64,000 bases of DNA from Site-B1 sp963827785 (GCA_963827785.1 CAWHCT010000015.1:122296-186295); one strand, 5' to 3'; shown: positions 53,460-62,643, counted from the stretch's first letter. Program-made: numbers and translations. The notes: a model not told the origin generated them from the sequence alone.

Positions 53460-55622
53460 TTATTCATTAGTTATTTCAAGCTTGGCACTTGCTAAAATAT
53501 TATTTGAAGCTGCACCTACAAGTACTTCAAACTGACCCGGTTCTACTTTCCAATCTTCAGTTTCTGTATTCCAAAACGCAAAATCTCTATCGGTTAATGT
53601 AAAATAAATGGTCTTTTTTTCGCCAGCAGCTAAAGCTATCTTTTTAAAATCTTTTAGCTCTTTTAAAGGGCGTGCAACCGATGATTCAACATCGCGTACA
53701 TATACTTGAACAATTTCTTTACCATCAACTGCCCCTGTGTTTTCTATATCGATTTTTAAGTTAAGTTTTTCGCCAGCTTTTATCGATTCATTTTCTAAAT
53801 GTAAATTACTATATTCATATGTTGTATAAGAGAGTCCAAAACCAAATGGATAAAGCGGTTCAATTTTTTTATTTTCATACCAGCGGTAACCAACAAATAC
53901 GCCTTCGTCATACTTCACATCTGTTATTGGATCTATAATTCTATGGTCTTGATCCCAACCTGAGTATAATTCTTGGCCTTCTGGTATATAACCATATCCT
54001 GGTGAATCTTCAAATTTTTTCTCAATGGTAATTGGTAATTTGGCAGATGGATTAGTAATTCCAGCGACTATTTCAGCAAAACCTTTAAATCCAATTTGAC
54101 CTGGATACCAGCTATAAATTAATCCAGCTACATCATCATTCCATGCCGTCATATTCTTGCCACTTCCGGCACTAACAGATACTATAGTGTTTTTGTTTAA
54201 TGAAGCAATATGCTTGATTTCGTTATTAATATTTTCTGAAAAGTTAAATGGATGATCCCATCCTTCAGAATCAAATGTTCCAGCACTATATATGACATGA
54301 CTGGCGGCTTTTAGGTCTGCATCAGTCGGTTTTTCAATATAAGATACCTTGTCGCCATAAATCTCTTTAAGAGCTGTTATCATGGTTACATGGTCGTATC
54401 CAACAACCTCTGCAGCACCTCCTCCATGGGGTATTTTATCTGAATATTCACCAGTGAGTAAAATTGAGATTTCACCATTCTTATCAATAGGTAAAACATT
54501 GTTGTTTTTAAGTAATACAATACTTTCTCTTCCGGTCTGTAAAGCTACTTCTACATGTTGGTCGAAGTTATCAAAATAAGAAGCATCTTTTATTGGTCGC
54601 TCAAGTAATCCCATTGCTATTTCTGTGGTAAGAATGTTGGTAACCATCCTGTTGATATCTTCTTCTTTTACTTTCCCTTCTTCAAGGAGTGGTTTTGTAG
54701 CATTGCGTAAGAAGAATTCAGGTTTCTTCATATAATCAGGATATTCTGCTCTTGGTTCCCCTGGCATATCAAGATCAAGTCCAGATTTTATTACCTTCTC
54801 AGCATCATATACTGACCACCAATCACTCATAACCAGCCATTTAAATCCTAAATCCTCACGTAAAAGCCCCGTGATTACGTCCTTACTTTGTCCGGCATAC
54901 TCTCCATTTACTAAATTATAAGACGTCATAACAGCCATAGCACCTGCATCAACACCAGCCTCGAATGCTGGCATATAAATTTCGTGTAAAGTCCTTTTAT
55001 CAACTACAGAATTGGATGTTCTTCTCTTATAATCCGTATTGTTTGCTACAAAGTGTTTTAAAGTAGCCATAGTGCCAGTACTTTGCATGCCTACTACATA
55101 ATTCTCTATCATTCGAGCAGCTAGGTATGGGTCTTCTCCAAAGTACTCAAAGTTTCTACCATTTTGTGAGATACGGTAAATGTTCATTCCAGGTCCTAGC
55201 AGCACCGCAATTTCACCGGCTCTACATTCTTCACCAATAGATTTTGCATAATTACCTGCCAACTCCTTATTCCAAGTACTTGCTAAGGCTATAGGGCTTG
55301 GGAAAGCAACCGATTTTTCAAGCTGATCATCGAGATGACGTCGAATATTTACGCCCTGAGTGGCATCTGAGAGATACATGGCTGGCACGTTAAATTTTTC
55401 AAACCCTTTTGTAAAAAATACATTATGACCACCTATCAAAGAAATTTTCTCATCAATGGTCATCTGACTTACAATTTCTAATGCTTGCTCTTTCGCATTG
55501 TTATATTCAATCGGAGGCTGAAAAGGTTGAAACATAGTTTCGGTTTTAAATTCTTGATTTACTGATTTTGCACATGAACAAATCACTGTACAAATCAGGA
55601 TGAAATACGCAATTCTTTTCAT
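53460..55622 (-). CDS. Glycoside hydrolase family 3 (beta-glucosidase-like) lipoprotein
   Basis: A 720-aa enzyme with a lipoprotein signal (MKRIAYFILICTVICSC). GH3 N-terminal barrel (MYLSDATQGVNIRR, LLGPGMNIYRISQNGRNFEYFGEDPYLAARM, TLKHFVANNTDYKRR) with the nucleophile Asp in VMSDWWSVYDAEKVI (about residue 267), the GH3 C-terminal domain (RESIVLLKNNNVLPI) and a fibronectin-III-like domain (YPFGFGLSYTTYEYSNL ... ARPLKELKDFKKIAL). It likely cleaves beta-linked oligosaccharides at the cell surface or in the periplasm. No SusC/SusD pair is nearby. Confidence 0.95.
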   Translation of the reverse strand: MKRIAYFILICTVICSCAKSVNQEFKTETMFQPFQPPIEYNNAKEQALEIVSQMTIDEKISLIGGHNVFFTKGFEKFNVPAMYLSDATQGVNIRRHLDDQLEKSVAFPSPIALASTWNKELAGNYAKSIGEECRAGEIAVLLGPGMNIYRISQNGRNFEYFGEDPYLAARMIENYVVGMQSTGTMATLKHFVANNTDYKRRTSNSVVDKRTLHEIYMPAFEAGVDAGAMAVMTSYNLVNGEYAGQSKDVITGLLREDLGFKWLVMSDWWSVYDAEKVIKSGLDLDMPGEPRAEYPDYMKKPEFFLRNATKPLLEEGKVKEEDINRMVTNILTTEIAMGLLERPIKDASYFDNFDQHVEVALQTGRESIVLLKNNNVLPIDKNGEISILLTGEYSDKIPHGGGAAEVVGYDHVTMITALKEIYGDKVSYIEKPTDADLKAASHVIYSAGTFDSEGWDHPFNFSENINNEIKHIASLNKNTIVSVSAGSGKNMTAWNDDVAGLIYSWYPGQIGFKGFAEIVAGITNPSAKLPITIEKKFEDSPGYGYIPEGQELYSGWDQDHRIIDPITDVKYDEGVFVGYRWYENKKIEPLYPFGFGLSYTTYEYSNLHLENESIKAGEKLNLKIDIENTGAVDGKEIVQVYVRDVESSVARPLKELKDFKKIALAAGEKKTIYFTLTDRDFAFWNTETEDWKVEPGQFEVLVGAASNNILASAKLEITNE

Positions 55623-55690
55623 AAGATAAAATTTTAAAATTGTATATACTGCATTTAAATTTTACAGTATAATGGTTATAATTATAAGTT

Positions 55691-57175
55691 TTAAATCATC
55701 TCCAACATATACTTTTTAATGTTGGTATCTTTATAGATTTCCTGAACCATCTCGGTATACAGCTTTGTAAAGCGTTCATTTTTAACAAGATTGCCGAAAA
55801 GAGATTCTTGTCTTATAAAGGCTAATGGGTCCGCTGTGGTCTGCTTGGCCGCTTGATGAAGTTCGCTACTCATATCATCAATAATTTCAATGGGGTGCCC
55901 GTGTCTATCTATTCCTTTATCACTATAATAACACCAGGCAGCAATAACCAATGATGCAAATTTGATACTTCCACCTGTGGCTAAATTATCATGTATGGTA
56001 GCAATTAAAAATTTAGGCAATTTGGCGGAGCTTTCCGAACAAATACGGCCAACGCTGTCTTTGATATTTGGGTTGGCAAAACGCTGTAACAAAGTATCTT
56101 TGTAGTTGTCCAAGTCAATGCCTTCAATGTTTCCTAAAATAGGTGTCACTTCGGTATCCATAAAGGCACGTAAATAAGTGACAAAGGTTTCGTCTTCCAT
56201 ACAGGCATTGATAGTGGGGTGTCCATGAATGACTCCCAAAAGACCTAAGACCGAATGACCTGCATTCAATAAACGGAGTTTCATTTTCTCGTAGGGTCCC
56301 ACATCGGGTACGAATTGTACGCCTACTTTTTCGAACTCAGGTCTTCCATTTGAAAAATTATCTTCAACGACCCATTGTATAAAAGGTTCGCAGGTTACTG
56401 GCCACGCATCATGTACACCATAGTTTTGTGCTAGAGTTTCAATATCTGCTTTCGTAGTCACAGGCGTAATACGGTCTACCATACTATTAGGGAAGCTGAC
56501 TTCTTGAGCTATCCATTCCGCCAACCCCACATCTTGTGCTTCGGCAAAGGATAGCAGCATCTTTCGCATCATATCGCCATTATGTTCGATATTATCGCAA
56601 GACAGAATAGTGAAGGCTGGCAAACCCGCATCGCGGCGTCTTTTTAAGGCTGCGGTTAAAAAGCCATAAACGGTTTTTGGGTCATGCGTGTTCTGTAGCT
56701 CGTGTTGAATGTCAGGGTTGTCAAAATTGAATTCGCCCGTATTGGGATTAAAATTGTACCCTCCCTCGGTAATGGTCAACGAAACGATCTTCGTGCCGGC
56801 ATCTGCCATACGCGCGATTACTTGTTCAGGGGTATCGGTTCCCATTTTAAAATCAACGATCGACCCGATGACCTCGGATTCGATTTTTCCGTCGGGGTGT
56901 TTGACGATCAGTGTATAGAGGTAGTCTTGTTTTTTGAAAATATCGTGTAGTTTGGTATCCGCTTCGCGTAAACCGATTCCACAGATTCCCCACTCGGAGG
57001 CCTCACCATCGGTTTTTAATTGGTGCAAATAGTAAGCCAGATGGGCTCTATGAAAGCCACCTACACCGATGTGTACGATTCCCGATTTATCCGCGCCACG
57101 TGTATACTTCGGCACGGACATACGGCTTCCTACTTCTTGTAAATTATCTTGATTGAGTTGTATGTTTTTTTTCAT
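55691..57175 (-). CDS. Mannitol 2-dehydrogenase / fructuronate reductase family enzyme
   Basis: A 494-aa long-chain polyol dehydrogenase from ATG 57175 (MKKNIQLNQDNLQ). N-terminal NAD-binding region (GIVHIGVGGFHRAHLAYYLHQL), SLTITEGGYNFNP, and the catalytic-lysine block YEKMKLRLLNAGHSVLGLLG typical of MtlK/UxuB proteins. Length fits mannitol 2-dehydrogenase (about 490), which interconverts mannitol and fructose; UxuB cannot be excluded. It starts 2 bases after the permease stop and shares its higher GC, so the two form a transferred pair. Confidence 0.88.
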   Translation of the reverse strand: MKKNIQLNQDNLQEVGSRMSVPKYTRGADKSGIVHIGVGGFHRAHLAYYLHQLKTDGEASEWGICGIGLREADTKLHDIFKKQDYLYTLIVKHPDGKIESEVIGSIVDFKMGTDTPEQVIARMADAGTKIVSLTITEGGYNFNPNTGEFNFDNPDIQHELQNTHDPKTVYGFLTAALKRRRDAGLPAFTILSCDNIEHNGDMMRKMLLSFAEAQDVGLAEWIAQEVSFPNSMVDRITPVTTKADIETLAQNYGVHDAWPVTCEPFIQWVVEDNFSNGRPEFEKVGVQFVPDVGPYEKMKLRLLNAGHSVLGLLGVIHGHPTINACMEDETFVTYLRAFMDTEVTPILGNIEGIDLDNYKDTLLQRFANPNIKDSVGRICSESSAKLPKFLIATIHDNLATGGSIKFASLVIAAWCYYSDKGIDRHGHPIEIIDDMSSELHQAAKQTTADPLAFIRQESLFGNLVKNERFTKLYTEMVQEIYKDTNIKKYMLEMI

Positions 57176-57177
57176 TC

Positions 57178-58896
57178 TTATGCTGTTGTTTTTTGTTTCC
57201 CGCGTTTCAGTGCCCAATAGGCCAACACGAAATAAATGATGGTACAAATGAATGCGTAGGTGTAAAAGAGTTCCCGATTTTCGATATAATTTGCTTCCGT
57301 AGTACTTGCAAATAGCACATTACAGGCCAAAACGATGGTGGCGACCAAAGCTGATATCGCTACGAATTTTAATCCCTTAGAGAAAAAAGAAACATCCTTC
57401 GAAATAACAGGTTCCTCTCTTGCTTGCTGTTGTTGAAAACGTTCGATGGTTTCGTTGCGCAGCTGTTCTTCTTTTGCTTCTTCAGGATACTTTTGCTTCG
57501 CCCCATAACGGGAAGCGAGCAGTGTATACACTGCGATGGTAAAAAACCAAGTGGGGATAAACAGGTAAAAAAAGGAAATTACGTCCAAGGCATTCAGTCC
57601 AAAACCGAAGGCCAAGCCCAAGCCCCAAGAGGCAACGGCAGGCATACTAAAGGTCAGCTGGCGGTACGAAGACCAGTAGCGCGTATAGCCAATTCTAGGG
57701 AATATCTGATGTTCTGCGAACACAATCGCCCCAACAGGAACGACCAGCAGCCCCGCATAGGTAAGTAGCGGTAATATTTGTGAAAACACAAAGGGGAAAC
57801 AGGCGATGACAACGGTGACCACACCTACCACAACTGTCGTTATCATCCGGGAATGATTATAGAAAATAGCTTGCGCGGCCAAACCCGCTCTATATAAATT
57901 GGTAATCGCGGTCGTCCAACCCGCTACGATCACAATCACAAATCCGGACCAACCGAGGGCATAATAGGCCACATCGCCCGGATCGAGTTCTACGATGGAT
58001 TTTCCTAAGATAACAGCGGCACCGGCGCCCATGATTCCGGCAGCAATCCATGCTACATAGTGACCGAACATCATTCCGGTACTGGAGGCGTATGCGTAGT
58101 TCTTCTTTCTGGCAAAACGCAAGAGGGCCATATCAACCAACCCGAAATGGGTGATAGTATTGGCGGCCCAACCAAAGCCGATGACCTCGACCAATCCGAT
58201 GCCGGGTGCTCCGTCGCTGTTAATGCCTGTCCAGATACGCTGGTCTCCGAGTGTCATAATATCGGTCCACCCTGTCGGTAAGGTTTTATCCAAAACATCC
58301 AAGGACAAAGCGGGGAGGAGCACCATAGCGCCACTTGTAAACATGACAAAAAGCCAAGGTGCACAGAGGCCCGAAAATTCAGAAACAGCATTGAATCCAT
58401 AGAGCGCAATGGAAACCACAAAGATGCCCACCGCTAATACGATCAAAATAAACCAGACATTGGTAGGATACCAATTAAGTTGCGCGGGAATATCAAAAGC
58501 AAAACGAACCGCCGTCGCCGAGACCGTTATCATCGCTGCCGAAATCACGGAAAAGATGATGACGTTGGCCCAATTGTACAACTTGGTCATCGAGTCGCCT
58601 GCAATCTTGTTCAGATAGGTATATAGGCTCAAGCGTGTTTCAACGGCAATAGGGGAGGTGATAAAGCGCCAACTCAGTACGGCCAGAATATTACCGATCA
58701 GCAGCCCGAGAATGATATCCATGGTCTTGGCACCCAACGCGACAAAGGTCGCCCCGATGACAAACTCCGTCGCCGCTACGTGCTCGGCAGCGTAGAGTCC
58801 CGCAAAATGCGTCCAATCGTGTAATTTGTGTTTGGCAACCGGTAAATATTCTTCGTCGAGGTTTTCAAATTGTTTAAAATCTTCTGTGGTGTTCAT
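57178..58896 (-). CDS. NCS1-type (purine/cytosine permease family) transporter
   Basis: A 572-aa protein with about 12 membrane helices. NCS1-like blocks: LHDWTHFAGLYAAEHVAATEFVIGA, FSVISAAMITVSATAVRFAF, IALYGFNAVSEFSGLCAPWLFVMF, EVIGFGWAANTITHFGLVDMALLRFARK. A charged cytoplasmic tail after about residue 470 (RYGAKQKYPEEAKEEQLRNETIERFQQQQ) precedes two last helices. Co-directional with the polyol dehydrogenase, which suggests an unusual substrate for this family. GC is about 52% in a sampled line (58501-58560), against about 30% in GH3 (54001-54060). Confidence 0.85.
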   Translation of the reverse strand: MNTTEDFKQFENLDEEYLPVAKHKLHDWTHFAGLYAAEHVAATEFVIGATFVALGAKTMDIILGLLIGNILAVLSWRFITSPIAVETRLSLYTYLNKIAGDSMTKLYNWANVIIFSVISAAMITVSATAVRFAFDIPAQLNWYPTNVWFILIVLAVGIFVVSIALYGFNAVSEFSGLCAPWLFVMFTSGAMVLLPALSLDVLDKTLPTGWTDIMTLGDQRIWTGINSDGAPGIGLVEVIGFGWAANTITHFGLVDMALLRFARKKNYAYASSTGMMFGHYVAWIAAGIMGAGAAVILGKSIVELDPGDVAYYALGWSGFVIVIVAGWTTAITNLYRAGLAAQAIFYNHSRMITTVVVGVVTVVIACFPFVFSQILPLLTYAGLLVVPVGAIVFAEHQIFPRIGYTRYWSSYRQLTFSMPAVASWGLGLAFGFGLNALDVISFFYLFIPTWFFTIAVYTLLASRYGAKQKYPEEAKEEQLRNETIERFQQQQAREEPVISKDVSFFSKGLKFVAISALVATIVLACNVLFASTTEANYIENRELFYTYAFICTIIYFVLAYWALKRGKQKTTA

Positions 58897-59555
58897 ATTT
58901 TAGGTTGGTATTGGAAATTAGATTCCTATAAATATTAGCGGGATGTTTTTATTTTTTGTCAAAATATGTTGGGAAAAGTGCCAAATTATGAAAAATTATA
59001 TAGAGTAAAGTCCAAACGCAATTACTATGTCAACTCTTATTATTTCGTATATAAATCTAATCTTTTCGACCAATTCTAGGAACTTTTTTAAATGTTTTAC
59101 AACTCAGGGTTAAACGTAGTTCTGCTTTGAGAATGAAAAGATAATAAATTCTATAACAATAATTTGAGAAAAGTACTTCCTTATACTCTCAAATTATTGG
59201 TCATCAATTCGCTTCGCGAAGCGAAGTATAAATTGTGGAATTTATTAGATTGGGAATTCGATAAGCAGGATCAAATGCGAAGCATTCATGAATTCCTAAT
59301 TCATAAAATAAGAATGACATGAACTAAATTACTTTTAACCAACGATGGTTCACGTTTAGGCTCGAAGCCCGTCGAAGGCGATTAAATTATTGGATTGTGT
59401 AGAAAGTAATTTGGTTTAACCCTGAGATGGAACACATTTACTTTAAGATGCAATGTCAGCGAAGCAGCGCAGATTAAAGTTCGCCTTTGGCGACCCGAGC
59501 GAAGCGAATAGATGAATTCCTATTTAATGAAATAAAAATGACATGAATAATGTGT
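58897..59555. other. Gene-free stretch with short palindromes and direct repeats
   Basis: 659 bases without a supported gene. Contains the perfect palindrome TTCGCTTCGCGAAGCGAA (59208-59225). A roughly 37-base direct repeat begins ATGAATTCCTA and ends AATGACATGAA (59288-59324 and 59512-59548, imperfect). A GCCCGTCGAAGGCG/TTCGCCTTTGGCG-like cluster also occurs. These look like debris of small repeats next to the cassette-type elements. Confidence 0.5.
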
Positions 59556-59688
59556 TCCATCGTGTTTGTGTATGATTAGTTGCGTGGTTAAGCAACTAAT
59601 TTAATAATCATTCACGAGCCAGAGGAATTTCCGAAGGAAATTCCAAGTAGACCTGAACCAAGCAATTAATTATACACGGTGTTGTACC
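59556..59688 (-). repeat. Cassette-type palindromic element (copy C, 133 nt)
   Basis: Core GTTTGTGTATGATTAGTTGCGTGGTTAAGCAACTAAT... with first hairpin TTAGTTGC/GCAACTAA, second hairpin GGAATTTCC GAA GGAAATTCC, and right end TTATACACGGTGTTGTACC. The left ACAACGG boundary is replaced by CCATCGTG, so this may be the broken end of the array. It follows the 59695 stop by 6 bases. Confidence 0.75.
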
Positions 59689-59694
59689 ATGTAT

Positions 59695-60522
59695 TTAATA
59701 GGTTATATCACTTTTCTTTATGAAAGAAGGTTTGTCATTTTTTTTATACAACATATAGATAATATTACCTTTTTTATCATATTTATAGTCAATCGATGTA
59801 ATAGAACTTACTGAATTTGAATTTCCTCCAGAAAAACTTTCGCTATAGTAACAATTATTATAAGCATCATATTTACTAACTGAATACGATTTAAGGTCTA
59901 AATTAGCACCTCTAAACCATTTTTTTTTAATGACATTATCATTTTTATCATAAACATTTTCAGATATACTTTTTATAGTGTTGTCTTCAAGATTATATGT
60001 GATTAATTTTAAAAATCTAGATTTTTTGTCATGAATGTGAAGAGATTTGTCTCTAAGTTTATTGTCTACACCATAAATTAGGCAGTCATAGTCAATTCCA
60101 TTTTCCTTGAATTCAAAAATCATTTTAGTGGGATTTTTATTTCTGCCATTGAATAAATGAAATTCGTCCGCTTTAAAATCTTCATCAAAGTAATAAATTG
60201 CTATTAAACTTGATATATCGCCTTTATGACAAATAGTCTTAATAATCCGTTCCTTTTTGTTATATAATCTCTCATTTATCATAGTGGTATCACCTTTCGA
60301 ATTGATACTATAATCTTTATAGAGTCTGTTTTTTTTGTCAAATAAAGAAACAGTAGAATATTTTAGATTTCCTGTAATAATCGAATCACCTTTCACAATA
60401 GGTTCATAAACCGAAATCTGAACTTTTTTCGGGTTTCCATTATATGAAGCTTCATATCTATCTTTGTAATCAAAAGTTTTACAACTTAATAAAGCAAAAA
60501 AAATTAGATAGAATTTTTTCAT
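59695..60522 (-). CDS. Hypothetical lipoprotein
   Basis: A 275-aa predicted lipoprotein (MKKFYLIFFALLSC). The mature part is a series of short beta-hairpin units of the form YDKKNRLYKDYSINSKGDTTM, YNKKERIIKTICHKGD, YDKNDNVIKKKWFRG, YDKKGNIIYMLYKKND, similar to RHS/YD-like or toxin-immunity-type beta repeats, but not assignable to a family. It starts 6 bases from element D and ends 6 bases from element C, so it occupies a complete element-bounded unit. Confidence 0.75.
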   Translation of the reverse strand: MKKFYLIFFALLSCKTFDYKDRYEASYNGNPKKVQISVYEPIVKGDSIITGNLKYSTVSLFDKKNRLYKDYSINSKGDTTMINERLYNKKERIIKTICHKGDISSLIAIYYFDEDFKADEFHLFNGRNKNPTKMIFEFKENGIDYDCLIYGVDNKLRDKSLHIHDKKSRFLKLITYNLEDNTIKSISENVYDKNDNVIKKKWFRGANLDLKSYSVSKYDAYNNCYYSESFSGGNSNSVSSITSIDYKYDKKGNIIYMLYKKNDKPSFIKKSDITY

Positions 60523-60527
60523 ATATG

Positions 60528-60660
60528 GTACAACGGTTTTGTGTATGGATAGTTGCGTGTTTAAGCAACTAATTTAGTAAAAATAACCGAACCGATGAAA
60601 ATTCCTCAGGAATTTCCAAGTAGGCAAGTCACAAGCAATTATTTTTACACGTTGTTGTAC
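60528..60660 (-). repeat. Cassette-type palindromic element (copy D, 133 nt)
   Basis: The best-preserved ends: GTACAACGG on the left and CGTTGTTGTAC on the right, so the outer seven bases GTACAAC/GTTGTAC pair perfectly. First hairpin TAGTTGC gtgtttaa GCAACTA. Second hairpin GAAAATTCC TCA GGAATTTCC (minor bulge). Internal TGTGTAT/TTACAC-type outer stem. Lies between the NTF2-like lipoprotein stop and the next start. Confidence 0.8.
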
Positions 60661-60682
60661 ACTGGCTTTCTATATGTTGTCT

Positions 60683-61264
60683 TTACTCGGTTTTTCCAAA
60701 GACCACATTTGTCAATTCAATGATACCAGTTCTGTCATAGTACAATAATGCATGGTTTATTTTTTTGTTTTCATCAAACATAAATACCATATGCTGTCTA
60801 ACTGAGGTTGATTTATCCTGAATAGAAATTGTCAAATCAGTATAAGCAAGTACACCTGTACCGACCAACTTGTAGTAATTTGAGGGTTTATTTACTTTAA
60901 GAGGTAAAAATGTATTATTGGTAAATGATATTTGTGCACCAGTAGTCTCTTTCCAATTTTTCCACCACGTTATAAGTTCTTCTTTACCATTAATAGTATG
61001 ACGAGTTTCCGAGGTTCCATCTGGCCAATACCAAACTACATCATCAGCTAAATATTCTTTCCATGTTTCTAAATCGAATTCTGTCAATAGGTCAAGAGTT
61101 TTCTGAGTAAGATCAGCATATTCTTGAGAGGCTGCTTCTAATATGGGTATTTCTTTTTCAGCCATAACAGAATCTTCTTTTTTGGTTTCGCCACAACTTG
61201 CTACAAGAAGCGTACAAAAAATCAATCCTGTTTTCAGGATGTTGAGATTGAATAGTGTTTTCAT
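60683..61264 (-). CDS. NTF2/SnoaL-like lipoprotein
   Basis: A 193-aa lipoprotein (MKTLFNLNILKTGLIFCTLLVASC) with an NTF2-like fold: helix EYADLTQKTLDLLTEFDLETWKEYLADDVVWYWPDGTSETRHTINGKEELITWWKNWKET, then strands ending QHMVFMFDENKKINHALLYYDRTGI. This SnoaL-like family includes enzymes and binding proteins; no specific role can be given. It is bounded by elements E and D. Confidence 0.85.
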   Translation of the reverse strand: MKTLFNLNILKTGLIFCTLLVASCGETKKEDSVMAEKEIPILEAASQEYADLTQKTLDLLTEFDLETWKEYLADDVVWYWPDGTSETRHTINGKEELITWWKNWKETTGAQISFTNNTFLPLKVNKPSNYYKLVGTGVLAYTDLTISIQDKSTSVRQHMVFMFDENKKINHALLYYDRTGIIELTNVVFGKTE

Positions 61265-61338
61265 TTGGTTGTTTTTAGTTGATTAATAATTAGTTAAAGA
61301 TATTAAAAATAATCTTTGTATTTGTGTTTTCAGCTTGT

Positions 61339-61492
61339 GTACAACGGTTTTGTGTATGGTTAGTTGCGCCTGCCTGCCGCAGGCAGGTGTTTAAGCACCT
61401 TGTTTAATAAATAAAAACGAACGCGAGAAAATTCCGAAGGAATTTTCCAAATAAGCAACGACCAAAGCAATAAATTATACACGTTGTTGTGC
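61339..61492 (-). repeat. Cassette-type palindromic element (copy E, 154 nt)
   Basis: Left end GTACAACGGTTTTGTGTATGG, right end TTATACACGTTGTTGTGC. The first hairpin loop holds the inserted palindrome CCTGCCTGCCGCAGGCAGG, and the downstream arm is altered (GTTTAAGCACCTTGTT). Second hairpin GAAAATTCC GAA GGAATTTTC, identical to copy B. It lies 10 bases after the small gene at 61503. Confidence 0.75.
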
Positions 61493-61502
61493 TTTCGTAA
61501 TT

Positions 61503-61691
61503 TTATCTTGAATTTATTTCTGTCTCAATCTCATCTATTAGACTTTTCATTTCAAACATTACTTCTCCAAAAAAGACTTGACCTCTTTTGCGTTGCCTAA
61601 CTATCATGCTTAAGGTGTTCTTAAACTCCTCATTTCTTTTTAGTTCTTCAAAATCATTTGGTCTCGAAAGACTTAAAGACTTATTATGCAA
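61503..61691 (-). pseudogene. Remnant of a small helical protein gene, 5' end unclear
   Basis: 62 codons from a TTG at 61691 to a stop at 61503 (ends MFEMKSLIDEIETEINSR). The same frame is open about 28 codons further upstream and reads DYDKSEWNISRQVVTPFFAKHIRRL without any ATG or GTG. It is most likely the 3' part of a longer gene that lost its start, or a gene with a rare start codon. No family recognised. It occupies an element-bounded unit. Confidence 0.45.
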
Positions 61692-61892
61692 TCGCCTAAT
61701 ATGCTTCGCGAAAAATGGAGTAACAACTTGACGGCTTATATTCCACTCACTCTTGTCATAGTCATTAATTTAAAAATCTCTGCAATCACCATGGTTGTAT
61801 AACTAGCAAACTAGATGTGTAATGACAATTTAACAATAATTAAATAAAAAAGGTGATAATAATTTTTATCTTTAGTTGTACTTAAAGAAAAA

Positions 61893-62555
61893 ATGAGACG
61901 GATAATCTATTTTGTCATAATTTGCCTAACACATTCTTGGGTGTTTGGTCAAAAGACGTTTATAGGTCGTGTATTAGATCACAATAATAACCCAATGGAT
62001 CAAGTGGTTGTATTCTTAGATACCATTAAAACAGAAGTTGATGTAAACCATATAGGCCTTTTTAAAGTTGATGTTCCCAGTGCAGTTACAACTATTAGTG
62101 TTTATACAGAAAAATATGGTGTAATGACTTCTTCTTATAATGGGGAGCCATCCATTACATTTCGGTATTTAGACCCTAAAACTCGTGCTAATAACTCTCC
62201 TAAAATAGATTTGGGTTATGGTGAAGTTAAAGATAAACAGCTCACCTATGGCGTTTCAGAACTCGATTTTGATGAGGATCAAAATTCTAGTTCTTTTGTC
62301 AATATCTATGATTATTTAAGAGGACGCGTATCTGGAGTGGTAGTTACGGGAAATAACCAAATTAGAATAAGAGGTGCCAAATCATTCCATTCTTTAGGCG
62401 AACCTCTTTATGTTTTTGACGGTAATATTATAGATGATATCAATATAATAGACGTTACCCAAGTTAAATCGATTACAGTTTTAAAGGACGCTTCTGCAGC
62501 GATATATGGTTCTGAAGGCGCTAATGGCGTATTAATAATTAAGTCAAAGGATTAA
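61893..62555 (+). CDS. Stand-alone TonB-receptor plug protein
   Basis: A 220-aa protein with a signal peptide (MRRIIYFVIICLTHSWVFGQ), a carboxypeptidase-regulatory-like domain (FIGRVLDHNNNPMDQVVVFLD) and a TonB-dependent receptor plug of the SusC type (VNIYDYLRGRVSGVVVTGNNQIRIRGAKSFHSLGEPLYVFDGNII ... VKSITVLKDASAAIYGSEGANGVLIIKSKD). It ends just where the 22-strand barrel should begin, at a clean stop. It is the only plus-strand gene in the element region. It could be a barrel-less regulator or a relic. Confidence 0.85.
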   Translation: MRRIIYFVIICLTHSWVFGQKTFIGRVLDHNNNPMDQVVVFLDTIKTEVDVNHIGLFKVDVPSAVTTISVYTEKYGVMTSSYNGEPSITFRYLDPKTRANNSPKIDLGYGEVKDKQLTYGVSELDFDEDQNSSSFVNIYDYLRGRVSGVVVTGNNQIRIRGAKSFHSLGEPLYVFDGNIIDDINIIDVTQVKSITVLKDASAAIYGSEGANGVLIIKSKD

Positions 62556-62643
62556 TACTTTCAAGTAAAGAATTTTATCATTGGTTGGTTATTTCTCGAA
62601 AGTTAGGATAATTATTTCATTCCGATCGAGTGAGGATAATGAA

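Noticed and set aside
53460..58896. Polysaccharide utilisation locus
   Set aside because: Only one GH3 is present, with no SusC/SusD pair, sulfatase or hybrid regulator; the plug protein at 61893 lacks a barrel.
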